DNA from: Cellvibrio japonicus Ueda107
GTDB taxonomy: Bacteria > Pseudomonadota > Gammaproteobacteria > Pseudomonadales > Cellvibrionaceae
Assembly: GCF_000019225.1 (NCBI RefSeq)
Contig: NC_010995.1
Location: 810,001 to 874,000 of the forward strand
Direction: 5' to 3'
Length of the DNA stretch: 64,000 nt
Part shown: positions 47,232 to 55,367 of the stretch, one piece after another
How positions within the stretch are numbered: the first letter of the stretch is position 1
Layout: the number at the start of each line of letters is the position of its first letter
Position numbers and translations under genes: made by a program
Notes under the pieces: generated by a model
What the model was told of the DNA's origin: nothing
Seen by the model: the letters and a program-made list of their open reading frames with translations, nothing else
Databases searched by the model: none

Positions 47232-49643
47232 CTATTCGCTTTTGACATAGCGCGCTTCAGTGCTTGCATTGCGATCCCAGACCTTGCCATCGCTGTAACT
47301 GCGCAGCAGCTTGATATATTCGGCGTGAGTCCATGCCAGGGGAGTTGCCGAGTTGGTGCCTTGGCCCAACTGGTAGTGATACACCGAATTGTCCCCAACG
47401 CCGTCCCAGACCTGCTCCGGGAGCATCATCCCCTCGTTGGCAAACAGCTCCATGCCTTTCACATAGATGCTGCGCAGGTTGTTGATGTCCAGGGTATGGC
47501 TGGCTTTAGCCAGCGCTAATTCATAGTGGCCGCGCTCGCCGGTAAAAAAGGGCCAGACACGACCGCGTTGACCGGGTGTGCTGGTATCGTTAACCGCGGC
47601 ATAACCGGCGCCATTGGTAATGTCTTCGCCATAACCATCTATGCCGTAACGGCGCCAGCCCGGGAATTTGCCCTCTATCCCCGGGAAAGTGAATTCGTAT
47701 TTGGTGCGCAGCACATCCGGTAATTGCAGGTTGTCATATTCCGGTATGGTTTCCAGCACCTGGGGGTGGGTGGCGGAGCGCACGCCGTAGCGCACCAGCT
47801 CCAGGAAGCCGCCATCGATTACCAGTGACTCATCGGTAATATCCTGGCCATTGCGGTTGTCCAGGGGCGCGCGGTCGTTCGGATCCTGATTCTGGGTAAT
47901 ACGCAGATAGTACTGTCCATTGCCTTGCGTACCGGTCAGGGAGCCCTGGGTGGTGAAGGTGTATTTTTCCAGGTTTGCCGAGAAATCATCCGCCGCACTC
48001 TGGTAGCGTTCGGCATTGGCATTATCACCGGATTGCCGGGCGATATCCGCGGCGGAAACCAGCCCCGCAATAATGGCCGCGATGGTCGAAGGCGAATAAC
48101 CCTGTTGCTCTTCCCAGCGCTCTTGCTGGGTAAAGGGTGGTTTGATCTCGGTATCGATCCAGTCGATCTTCACCTTGCCGCCATCGGTGAGGAAATCGGC
48201 GGCCGGTTTAAGCATTTTGTGGTACCAGCCGGTGATATCACTATCACTCAGTACCCCCTCTTTCCACAGGCGCCAGCCAAGCATGATAGGCATAGCGGTT
48301 TGATCCATCTGCACGGCAATCCATTCGATGGTGCCATCCACATGGGTCTTCTGCAGGAAATAACCGGGGGTACCTTCGTAACCGGGAGTGCTGCTGTTCA
48401 CTTGCACTTTTTGCAAATATTCAAAGGCTACCCTGGGCGATTGCGTATCGCCCAGGGCGAGCATTGCCATGGCGACCTGATAGAAGTCGCGTGGCCAAAC
48501 CGCCTTGTAGCCTGTCGCCGAGTGTTCGGCTGACTTGATGTCGCCCCAGGGATTGGACAAGGATGCAATCAAGGCACCCGCATGGGTTTTGTCTTCCTGT
48601 GCCTTGAGTACCAGCGCACTGGTATAAAGCAGCTTGCCGCCATCGGTTGCTGTCGCGGCCAGGTTGTTAAGCGCCGGCAGTGATTGCAGGTAATCCTGCC
48701 AGCCGATGGCATCGCCATCGCCGTTGTAATGGGCTAATACCTTGTCGTAGCCTTTCGCCAGCGTTAGCTCAGCAGCTGTACGGCTTTCTGCTGGAGATTG
48801 GCCAAAACCCAGGGCCAGATCAAATTCCACTGTTTGCCCATGATTGAGGCTGGCCAATTGCAAGGTCATCCCCACATTGCCGGCGGTATCACCGGTGGTG
48901 GTGTAGGTTTTTGTCATGCTGCCGGTGGCTTTCAATTCGCTAATGCCGTCAGAGACACCGACAAATCCCACGCTGCCCTGCACTATGTGCGCTGTCGTTT
49001 TCAGGCTCATGCTGGTATTGCCTTCACTCGCGGTAAGCACACCATCGACATAGCTGGCACTGTCATTGCTGCCAGTATTGGCAAGTGCGGTATCGGCATA
49101 AAGGTAGGGCGTAATACCATCGGCGAGTGCGGTGAACTTCACGCGCATCATCAGTGACTGACTGTCCGGATCGGTAAAAATATGTTTTTCGATGCGGTAT
49201 TTGCCATCTTTATCGGTATTAATCAATTTATAGGCCAGCGATAACGGGCGGCCTTGTTCATCGGTTTTCAGATAACTGATTTCGGATTGGGTATCCGTTT
49301 TTTCTTCATCAAGAAAGTCATCGCCTTTGATGAAAAATTGCAACTCACGCAGCTGTGCCTCGTGGATCAATCCGTACATGGTTTCGGTCAGGATGCCCTG
49401 GGCAAGGGAAAACCAGACTTTGGAAACCGTACCCGTCGCGGCGGCATCACTGTATTGTCCATTGAGGTATTGCTCATAAGAGGTACCGATACCGGTCTTA
49501 CCCGAGTAAGACCAAAGCGCAGGAGCACCGGGGGCACCTGGCGCTGTTTGATCTGTTGTAGACGTGCTTGTCGGGGATTTGTCGGAGCAGGCGGCAACAA
49601 AAAACGCACTGCTGATGGCCAGTGCAAACAGGCTTCTTTTCAT
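47232..49643 (-). CDS. GH15 glucoamylase (glucan 1,4-alpha-glucosidase), lipoprotein
   Basis: Inverting exo-hydrolase that releases beta-glucose from non-reducing ends of starch or maltodextrins. A lipoprotein signal ends at FVAAC (C19); Ser at +2 favours outer-membrane sorting. Residues about 40-310 form the beta-sandwich N domain of bacterial GH15 enzymes, followed by the (alpha/alpha)6 barrel beginning near ATDGGKLLYTSALVLKAQ with ATGYKAVWPRDFYQVAMAML. The general-acid segment is ERWEEQQGYSPSTIA (E511/E512) and the base is E743 in MMLPEQVWDG. 803 aa. Promoter and operators lie at 49798-49862. Confidence 0.9.
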   Translation of the reverse strand: MKRSLFALAISSAFFVAACSDKSPTSTSTTDQTAPGAPGAPALWSYSGKTGIGTSYEQYLNGQYSDAAATGTVSKVWFSLAQGILTETMYGLIHEAQLRELQFFIKGDDFLDEEKTDTQSEISYLKTDEQGRPLSLAYKLINTDKDGKYRIEKHIFTDPDSQSLMMRVKFTALADGITPYLYADTALANTGSNDSASYVDGVLTASEGNTSMSLKTTAHIVQGSVGFVGVSDGISELKATGSMTKTYTTTGDTAGNVGMTLQLASLNHGQTVEFDLALGFGQSPAESRTAAELTLAKGYDKVLAHYNGDGDAIGWQDYLQSLPALNNLAATATDGGKLLYTSALVLKAQEDKTHAGALIASLSNPWGDIKSAEHSATGYKAVWPRDFYQVAMAMLALGDTQSPRVAFEYLQKVQVNSSTPGYEGTPGYFLQKTHVDGTIEWIAVQMDQTAMPIMLGWRLWKEGVLSDSDITGWYHKMLKPAADFLTDGGKVKIDWIDTEIKPPFTQQERWEEQQGYSPSTIAAIIAGLVSAADIARQSGDNANAERYQSAADDFSANLEKYTFTTQGSLTGTQGNGQYYLRITQNQDPNDRAPLDNRNGQDITDESLVIDGGFLELVRYGVRSATHPQVLETIPEYDNLQLPDVLRTKYEFTFPGIEGKFPGWRRYGIDGYGEDITNGAGYAAVNDTSTPGQRGRVWPFFTGERGHYELALAKASHTLDINNLRSIYVKGMELFANEGMMLPEQVWDGVGDNSVYHYQLGQGTNSATPLAWTHAEYIKLLRSYSDGKVWDRNASTEARYVKSE

Positions 49644-49797
49644 GACAAGTACCTCAAGTAGGAATGCAAAAGTCAGTTGTTATGTAATTGAAATTTCTGC
49701 AAGGCTTAATATCGACACTGCTTGGTTATTAAAAGGGCAGGAAGACAATATTTCGCTATAAGAAGGCTGGGTGATAGCAGAAATGACTATTTTTCCT

Positions 49798-49862
49798 ACC
49801 TTAGGGGTTGGTTAGACTCATCACAAGCAGGTGCATACGTATTCACGCTGCATACGTATGCA
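49798..49862 (-). promoter_or_regulatory. Promoter of the GH15 gene with paired ATACGTAT operators
   Basis: On the minus strand the proximal operator GAATACGTATGC occupies 49844-49833 and is followed by TTGTGA (49826-49821), a 17-nt spacer and TAAGGT (49803-49798). A second, perfect palindrome TGCATACGTATGCA (49849-49862) lies 17 bp further upstream, centre to centre. The predicted transcript has a leader of about 150 nt. This and the next entry account for the 526-bp gap 49644-50169. Confidence 0.75.
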
Positions 49863-49913
49863 ACAACAAAAGCCTAGCTGAGAAAACCTGCTTGGCCAGC
49901 GGGTAAAAAGTAT

Positions 49914-50010
49914 GAATACGTATTCTATGGATTCCGGGCGGTAAAAATGAGGCGCGTCATGTTGCATACGTATGTAGTCACTTGGCGTATCCGGGGCGCT
50001 CGCGTATGTT
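49914..50010 (+). promoter_or_regulatory. Promoter of the GH13 alpha-glucosidase gene with paired ATACGTAT operators
   Basis: The distal operator is a perfect GAATACGTATTC (49914-49925). The proximal one is TGCATACGTATGTA (49963-49976), followed by TTGGCG (49982-49987), a 17-nt spacer and TATGTT (50005-50010). The two operators are 50 bp apart. The promoter is divergent from the GH15 promoter, so four palindromes lie within 150 bp. Confidence 0.75.
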
Positions 50011-50169
50011 GTTGTTTTGTAAATTCTGCAAGTCCTGATACCTGGACAATTACAACAAACACGGTGGCAGGCTGTGCTTCACAACATCCCCATAGAGAGT
50101 GAAGGCCAAACAAATAGGCAATAGGATTTGGCTGTCTGTGTGCCCCAAAAACAGAGGAAACAATACGAA

Positions 50170-51792
50170 ATGACGACAACCCCCTGGTGGCGCGGCGCGG
50201 TTATTTATCAGGTATACCCCCGCAGTTTGATGGATACCAATGGCGATGGCATTGGTGATATTCCCGGCATTATCAAAAAGCTCGACTACATCGCCAGCCT
50301 GGGTGTGGACGCCATTTGGGTATCGCCATTTTTCAAGTCGCCGATGAAAGACTTCGGTTACGACATTAGTGACTATCGGGATATTGATCCCATCTTTGGA
50401 ACCCTGAGTGATTTTGATGAGCTGATCAGCAAAGCCCATGCGCGCAATATCAAGATTATTATCGATCAGGTGCTCAGCCATACCTCGGACCAGCATGCCT
50501 GGTTTTTGGAGAGCCGCGAGTCGCGCGACAACCCGAAAGCTGATTGGTATGTGTGGGTAGATCCTCAACCCGACGGAACCCCCCCCAACAATTGGTTGGC
50601 AATTTTTGGGGGCTCTGCCTGGGAGTGGGAGCCGCGTCGTTGTCAATATTACCTGCATAACTTTTTGCGTACCCAGCCAGATTTAAATTACCACTGTCCG
50701 CAAGTGCGCGAGCAAATTTTGCAGGAAGTGGAGTTCTGGTTGAAACGCGGCGTGGATGGTTTGCGCCTTGATGCCATTAACTTCTGCTTTCACGATAAGG
50801 AATTGCGTTCCAATCCTGCCAAGCCGGAAGCAGAGCGTAAGGGGCGAGGCTTTAAGGAAGACAACCCCTACGCATTCCAGAAACACATATTTGATAATAC
50901 CCGCCCGGAAAACCTGGCTTTCCTGGAGTCCTTGCGCCAGTTAATGGATCGTTATCCCGGGACGGTAACCCTCGGTGAAATTTCAGCCGAGGACTCCCTG
51001 AAAACCATGGCGGAATACACCTCCGGTAACGACCGTTTGCATATGGCGTATAGCTTTGAACTGCTGGTCGATAAGTTATCCGGCAACTATATCCGCAATA
51101 CGGTGGAAACCCTGGAAGCCAATTTGGCTGAGGGCTGGCCCTGTTGGTCTATAGGCAACCACGATGTGGTGCGATTTATGTCGCGTTGGGGCGGTGAGGC
51201 ACAATCCCCCGAACTCGCCAAAACCCTCAATGCCATGCTGCTTTCATTGCGCGGCAGTGTGTGTAGCTATCAGGGGGAAGAACTGGGTTTGACAGAAGCG
51301 GATATCCAGCAGCATGAGTTGCAAGATCCCTATGGTATTACCTTCTGGCCTCGCTTCAAGGGGCGCGATGGATGTAGAACGCCAATGCCCTGGGACTCAT
51401 CCCTGGAATACGCGGGATTTTCCAGTGCAAAACCATGGCTACCCGTATCGGCAAAACACCTGGCGCTCTCCATCGATAAACAGGAAAGCAATCAGGCATC
51501 TGTGCTGAACGCCTATCGCCATTTTATGCAGTGGCGTAAAACGCAAGCTGCCCTGCGCTTTGGTGGCATTGAATTTCTCTCCAGTAGTGAATCTCATTTG
51601 GTGTTTGTTCGTCGCCATGGCAATGAGGCGCTATTGTGTGGATTTAATTTCAGTGCCCAGCCTGCCGTTATTGAGTTGGGACAAGTGTTGGGCCTGGAGT
51701 CAATAACCGGCCATGGTTTTGCAACGCAATCCTCCCGGTCAAACAATATTGGTTTGCCGGGGTATAGCGCGTTTTTTGCCAGCCTTGTCTAG
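50170..51792 (+). CDS. GH13 alpha-glucosidase (subfamily 23-like), cytoplasmic
   Basis: Retaining enzyme predicted to cleave maltose and short maltodextrins to glucose. No signal peptide. The barrel starts TPWWRGAVIYQVYPRSLMDTNGDGIGD. The catalytic residues are visible: nucleophile D201 in GLRLDAINFCFHD, acid/base E270 in TLGEISAED and transition-state Asp D332 in SIGNHDVVRF. HDKELRSNP after the nucleophile is typical of GH13 subfamily 23. The ATG at 50170 after GAGGAAA gives 540 aa; the 14-codon upstream extension lacks conservation. Likely acts on sugar imported by the MFS permease. Oligo-1,6-glucosidase activity cannot be excluded. Confidence 0.88.
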   Translation: MTTTPWWRGAVIYQVYPRSLMDTNGDGIGDIPGIIKKLDYIASLGVDAIWVSPFFKSPMKDFGYDISDYRDIDPIFGTLSDFDELISKAHARNIKIIIDQVLSHTSDQHAWFLESRESRDNPKADWYVWVDPQPDGTPPNNWLAIFGGSAWEWEPRRCQYYLHNFLRTQPDLNYHCPQVREQILQEVEFWLKRGVDGLRLDAINFCFHDKELRSNPAKPEAERKGRGFKEDNPYAFQKHIFDNTRPENLAFLESLRQLMDRYPGTVTLGEISAEDSLKTMAEYTSGNDRLHMAYSFELLVDKLSGNYIRNTVETLEANLAEGWPCWSIGNHDVVRFMSRWGGEAQSPELAKTLNAMLLSLRGSVCSYQGEELGLTEADIQQHELQDPYGITFWPRFKGRDGCRTPMPWDSSLEYAGFSSAKPWLPVSAKHLALSIDKQESNQASVLNAYRHFMQWRKTQAALRFGGIEFLSSSESHLVFVRRHGNEALLCGFNFSAQPAVIELGQVLGLESITGHGFATQSSRSNNIGLPGYSAFFASLV

Positions 51793-51798
51793 TGTAGA

Positions 51799-51830
51799 AA
51801 ACACAAGAGGCCGCCAGGCCTCTTGTGTTC
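51799..51830 (+). terminator. Hairpin after the GH13 alpha-glucosidase gene
   Basis: ACACAAGAGGCC pairs perfectly with GGCCTCTTGTGT around GCCA (12 bp). The following TTCC is a weak T-run, so termination may be partial or Rho-assisted. Confidence 0.7.
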
Positions 51831-52023
51831 CAATCGTGTTTCGGGTTATCCCGTATTTATATTTCCCTACTGCCGGCTCGGTATATCACATTTGTTAATG
51901 TGCACCATTCTTTTAATGTGTAATTAATTCTTCAAAAAACAGCGAAAACAGCATGTTGGTCTAGCATGTATTCATATTGACCTATTGTGATGTTCCAAAA
52001 TGGCTCCCCACAAAGGTTGCTTT

Positions 52024-52090
52024 GCATACGTATGTTGCTTTTTGAATACGTATGCATTCGGTTCTATTCAATAGGTAATCCGCCTACTAT
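52024..52090 (+). promoter_or_regulatory. Promoter of the TonB-receptor operon with paired ATACGTAT operators
   Basis: The distal operator GCATACGTATGT (core 52026-52033) and the proximal GAATACGTATGC (52044-52055) are 20 bp apart. TTCTAT (52062-52067), a 17-nt spacer and TACTAT (52085-52090) follow at the same distance as in the other promoters. The -35 is weak, which would suit an activated promoter. The rest of the 405-bp gap 51793-52197 holds the upstream hairpin and a leader of about 100 nt ending in a GGAGAGA Shine-Dalgarno 7 nt before the receptor start. Confidence 0.72.
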
Positions 52091-52197
52091 CTTCGGATGA
52101 CAGAATCGGTGCTGTCTATAAAAAATTGCACTAAGGCACGATGCTTTTGTGCAAAAGGTTAACAATAAAAGCAACATCTCCGCGGAGAGAAAAAATC

Positions 52198-55020
52198 ATG
52201 AGAAAGCTCAAGTTCAATCACATGCTGGCGCTTGCTTCAACTGTGGCGCTGGTTTCCGGTTCACAAACTGTCTATGCCCAACAGCAGGATGCTTCTGCCC
52301 AGGTCGAAGAGGTTGTAGTAACCGGGTTTCGTGCAAGCCTTGCAAACTCAATCAGCGCAAAGCGCGAATCAGCTTCGGTTATAGATTCTGTATATGCAGA
52401 AGACATCGGTAAGTTGCCTGATACCAGTATTGCCGAATCATTGGCTCGTTTACCTGGACTGGCTGGTGAGCGCCGCGATGGTCGTACCAGTGGTATTGCA
52501 ATTCGTGGTTTCAATGAAAATTATGTGGCTACCACCTTAAATGGCCGTGAGATATTAGGTATCGGTGATAGTCGCGGTGTTGAATTTGATCTTTATCCAT
52601 CGGAAATGTTGTCGGGTGTAGATGTTTATAAAACGCCTAATGCAACCCAGGTTAACCAGGGCTTGGGTGGGATTGTAAACATGAAGACATTGCGCCCGTT
52701 GGATGGCGCCAGTGTAATCAGTTTGTCTGGTGCCTACGAAGTTAACGGCCTTAAGTCCTCTAACCCTGATGTGGATGATAATGGGCATCGTTTGGCATTT
52801 ACATATTCAGAAAAGTTTGTTGATGAAACCCTTGGTGTTGCATTAACGCTGGCAACACTTGAATCTCCATCCCAGGAAGAACAGTTCCGTGCATGGGGAT
52901 ATACCGATGACGGCGCTGGTAACACAGTATTGGGAGGACACGACTCATATGTGAGATCTTCCCTGATGGAGCGTGATACGATTTCAGGTGTTGTGCAGTT
53001 CCGTCCTAACGATACCGTTTCAGTCACCGTAGATGGACTGTATATTGATTTTAGTGAAACCAAGGTTCTTCGCGGTTTGGAAGAAGGAACCGTATGGGGT
53101 GGTCCGTCTGTAACCAATGTGACGGATACAGTTGAAAATGGTTTGGTAACTGCTGGTCACTGGGATGGTTTCCATTCTGTTATTCGTAACGATGGTGAAA
53201 CTAAAGAAGGTAAACTGCATTCTTTTGGTGTCAATGCCGATTTCGCAATAAACGATAACTGGTCATTGAATGTTGATCTTTCAACCAGCGAGTCTGAAAA
53301 AGAAATTATCAGCATGGAAAGCTATTCAGGCACAGGCCGTGCAGGAACTACAGGGCAGGGAGCTCCAGCGGCGCGTTCATTTGTAATGACGTCTACCGGT
53401 GTGAAGTATTCGGCTCATCCAACATTAAGTACACCCGATTACTCTGATCCGTCAGTGTTGCGTATCGCTGGCCCTCAAGCTTGGGGTGGTGGTATTTCAT
53501 CACTTACCGGTGGTTTTGATAATGCACAGGATGGTTTCGTTAACAGCCCATCCATCGAAGAAAGTCTGGATGCCTTCCGCATCCAATTCAATGGTGATGT
53601 TGAATGGGGCATTGTCAATGGCCTGGAAGTTGGCGCACATTATTCAGATCGCAGCAAGTCAAAAGTGAACTATGGCGCATACCTGGTTGCTCCTGGTTTT
53701 TATCAGGCTGACGGTTCCTTACCCAGTGATATATCAGAAATATCTGATATCGCGATTCCAGCAGAATATATTGTCGGTACTGCCGATCTAAGCTTCCTCA
53801 GTTTGGGTTCCATGGTGGCCTACGATGGCATAGGTTTATATAAAAGCGGTTTCTATCGTGAAATCGATGCTGGTAATTACGAAACTGATCGTAAGGGCGA
53901 TACCTATACCATCGATGAGAAAGTGGCTACCGCTTTTGTGATGGCTAATATCGATGCCGGTCAGCTGACAGGTAATGCGGGTATTCAGATCGTGTCAACT
54001 GATCAGAAAGCATCTGGCTTTGATTCAGTTCCGGTTGCACCAACTGCGGACGGTACCGTGCAGGCTGTAGCCGTTTCTGATGGTGACAAATACACCGATA
54101 TATTGCCAAGCCTGAATTTAACTTATGCCCTGACAGACGACCAGAATATCCGCCTTGCTGTCGCCAGAACAATGTCTCGTGCTGTGATGGATGACTTGAA
54201 ACCCGGCAGAACGGTTACCTTTAGTTTTGATGCCGCGCGTCGCGCAAGTAATGATCCGGAATTTAGTGCATGGAGTTCAACATCGGGTAATGCACAGTTG
54301 AAACCAATCAAAGCTGTTCAAATTGACTTGGCCTATGAATACTATTTCGCACGCGATGGTTTGTTCTCAATTGCGGGGTTCTACAAGGACTTGCAAAACT
54401 GGCATTTGGAAGGCAGCGAAACTATTGATTTCACCAGTTATTTTGTACCTGGTTATCATGATGCCAATATGCCTGGTGGTACTACCTTTGCTTCATTTTG
54501 GGGGGGGAACTCCAGCGTATTTGAAACCAATGGTGGATCAGTATCCGGTTATGAAGTTCAGGCTTCTATCCCGTTCCACTTGTTCAGTGATGCCCTGGAT
54601 GGATTTGGGATAATTGCATCCGGAACCTTCCTGGACTCTACCTTGGTTCACAATGGTGAATCATCAGACATTCCTGGCTTTTCTGATGAGTCATATCAGT
54701 TTACTGCTTATTATGAGCGCGCTGGTTTCGAGGCTCGTATTAGTGGGCGTAAGCGTACCAAGTTCTTGACCGAAGTTCCCGGGTTGAGTTTGCGCGCAAC
54801 ACCTGCTATGGATATGGGTGCAGAGTTGTGGGATGCCCAGATCGGTTATAACTTTGCAGAGTCTGGCATTCGTGGCCTTGAAGGTTTAACCGTTACATTG
54901 CAAGCACAAAACATCTTCGACGAAGATACTGTTAATGCTGAAAGTGGCGATGCCCGTCGAGTGACCAAGTATCAAAACTTCGGTGCTAATTACTTGTTAG
55001 GTTTTAACTACAAGTTTTAA
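52198..55020 (+). CDS. TonB-dependent outer-membrane receptor, maltodextrin type
   Basis: Predicted outer-membrane importer of maltodextrins powered by TonB-ExbBD. A signal peptide (1-26, ending VYAQ) is followed by the TonB-box-like EEVVVTGF. The plug domain (about 55-170) has DIGKLPDTSIAESLARLPGLAGERRDGRTSGIAIRG and LNGREILG. A long beta-barrel follows and ends in the typical terminal aromatic, YLLGFNYKF. The ATG at 52198 is preceded by GGAGAGA; 940 aa. The family resembles Caulobacter MalA and Xanthomonas receptors. Its product should be the entry step of the locus. Substrate is inferred from neighbours. Confidence 0.88.
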   Translation: MRKLKFNHMLALASTVALVSGSQTVYAQQQDASAQVEEVVVTGFRASLANSISAKRESASVIDSVYAEDIGKLPDTSIAESLARLPGLAGERRDGRTSGIAIRGFNENYVATTLNGREILGIGDSRGVEFDLYPSEMLSGVDVYKTPNATQVNQGLGGIVNMKTLRPLDGASVISLSGAYEVNGLKSSNPDVDDNGHRLAFTYSEKFVDETLGVALTLATLESPSQEEQFRAWGYTDDGAGNTVLGGHDSYVRSSLMERDTISGVVQFRPNDTVSVTVDGLYIDFSETKVLRGLEEGTVWGGPSVTNVTDTVENGLVTAGHWDGFHSVIRNDGETKEGKLHSFGVNADFAINDNWSLNVDLSTSESEKEIISMESYSGTGRAGTTGQGAPAARSFVMTSTGVKYSAHPTLSTPDYSDPSVLRIAGPQAWGGGISSLTGGFDNAQDGFVNSPSIEESLDAFRIQFNGDVEWGIVNGLEVGAHYSDRSKSKVNYGAYLVAPGFYQADGSLPSDISEISDIAIPAEYIVGTADLSFLSLGSMVAYDGIGLYKSGFYREIDAGNYETDRKGDTYTIDEKVATAFVMANIDAGQLTGNAGIQIVSTDQKASGFDSVPVAPTADGTVQAVAVSDGDKYTDILPSLNLTYALTDDQNIRLAVARTMSRAVMDDLKPGRTVTFSFDAARRASNDPEFSAWSSTSGNAQLKPIKAVQIDLAYEYYFARDGLFSIAGFYKDLQNWHLEGSETIDFTSYFVPGYHDANMPGGTTFASFWGGNSSVFETNGGSVSGYEVQASIPFHLFSDALDGFGIIASGTFLDSTLVHNGESSDIPGFSDESYQFTAYYERAGFEARISGRKRTKFLTEVPGLSLRATPAMDMGAELWDAQIGYNFAESGIRGLEGLTVTLQAQNIFDEDTVNAESGDARRVTKYQNFGANYLLGFNYKF

Positions 55021-55048
55021 TCACTAGTCGCATTAGGAAAAAGGAAGC

Positions 55049-55079
55049 CCTGCTAGTCTTTACTAGCGGGGCTTTTTTT
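55049..55079 (+). terminator. Terminator/attenuator after the TonB receptor gene
   Basis: GCCCTGCTAGT pairs with ACTAGCGGGGC around CTTT, followed by TTTTTTT. No new operator follows, so downstream enzymes probably rely on partial read-through; high receptor and lower enzyme expression would result. Confidence 0.88.
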
Positions 55080-55095
55080 CAGGTAGGTAAAATGG

Positions 55096-55344
55096 ATGAT
55101 TGACGCTATTTTTAAGGAAACCGGAAAAATATTCAGGGAGCAGGATGATTTATTCCATGACGCATCCTGGCTTCAGGTAATGCTGGGGCAGGGAATTATG
55201 CCAGACGATTATCATCCGATTGCGAACTCTATCAGTGATTCACAGTTGCAGGAAATGCTGGTCAATATGAAAAAAATAAAAGAGAACCTATCGGCAACTA
55301 TGCCATCCCATGACCAGTTTATTGAAAATCTATGCAAAGTATAA
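55096..55344 (+). pseudogene. C-terminal remnant of a flavin-dependent tryptophan halogenase
   Basis: The 82-residue frame reads like the last part of Trp_halogenase-family proteins, which normally have about 500 residues. Matching features from memory of the family are FREQDDLFHDASWLQVMLGQG and the terminal AMPSHDQFIENLC. The N-terminal FAD-binding GxGxxG and catalytic-lysine parts are absent. Upstream is only the receptor terminator, so the gene seems to have lost its 5' portion. Such halogenase-like genes often lie next to TonB receptors in Caulobacter and Xanthomonas. It may still be translated from ATG 55096, but has no obvious activity. The next gene starts 24 nt after its stop. Confidence 0.7.
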
Positions 55345-55367
55345 ATGATAAAAAAACAGGAGATGTT

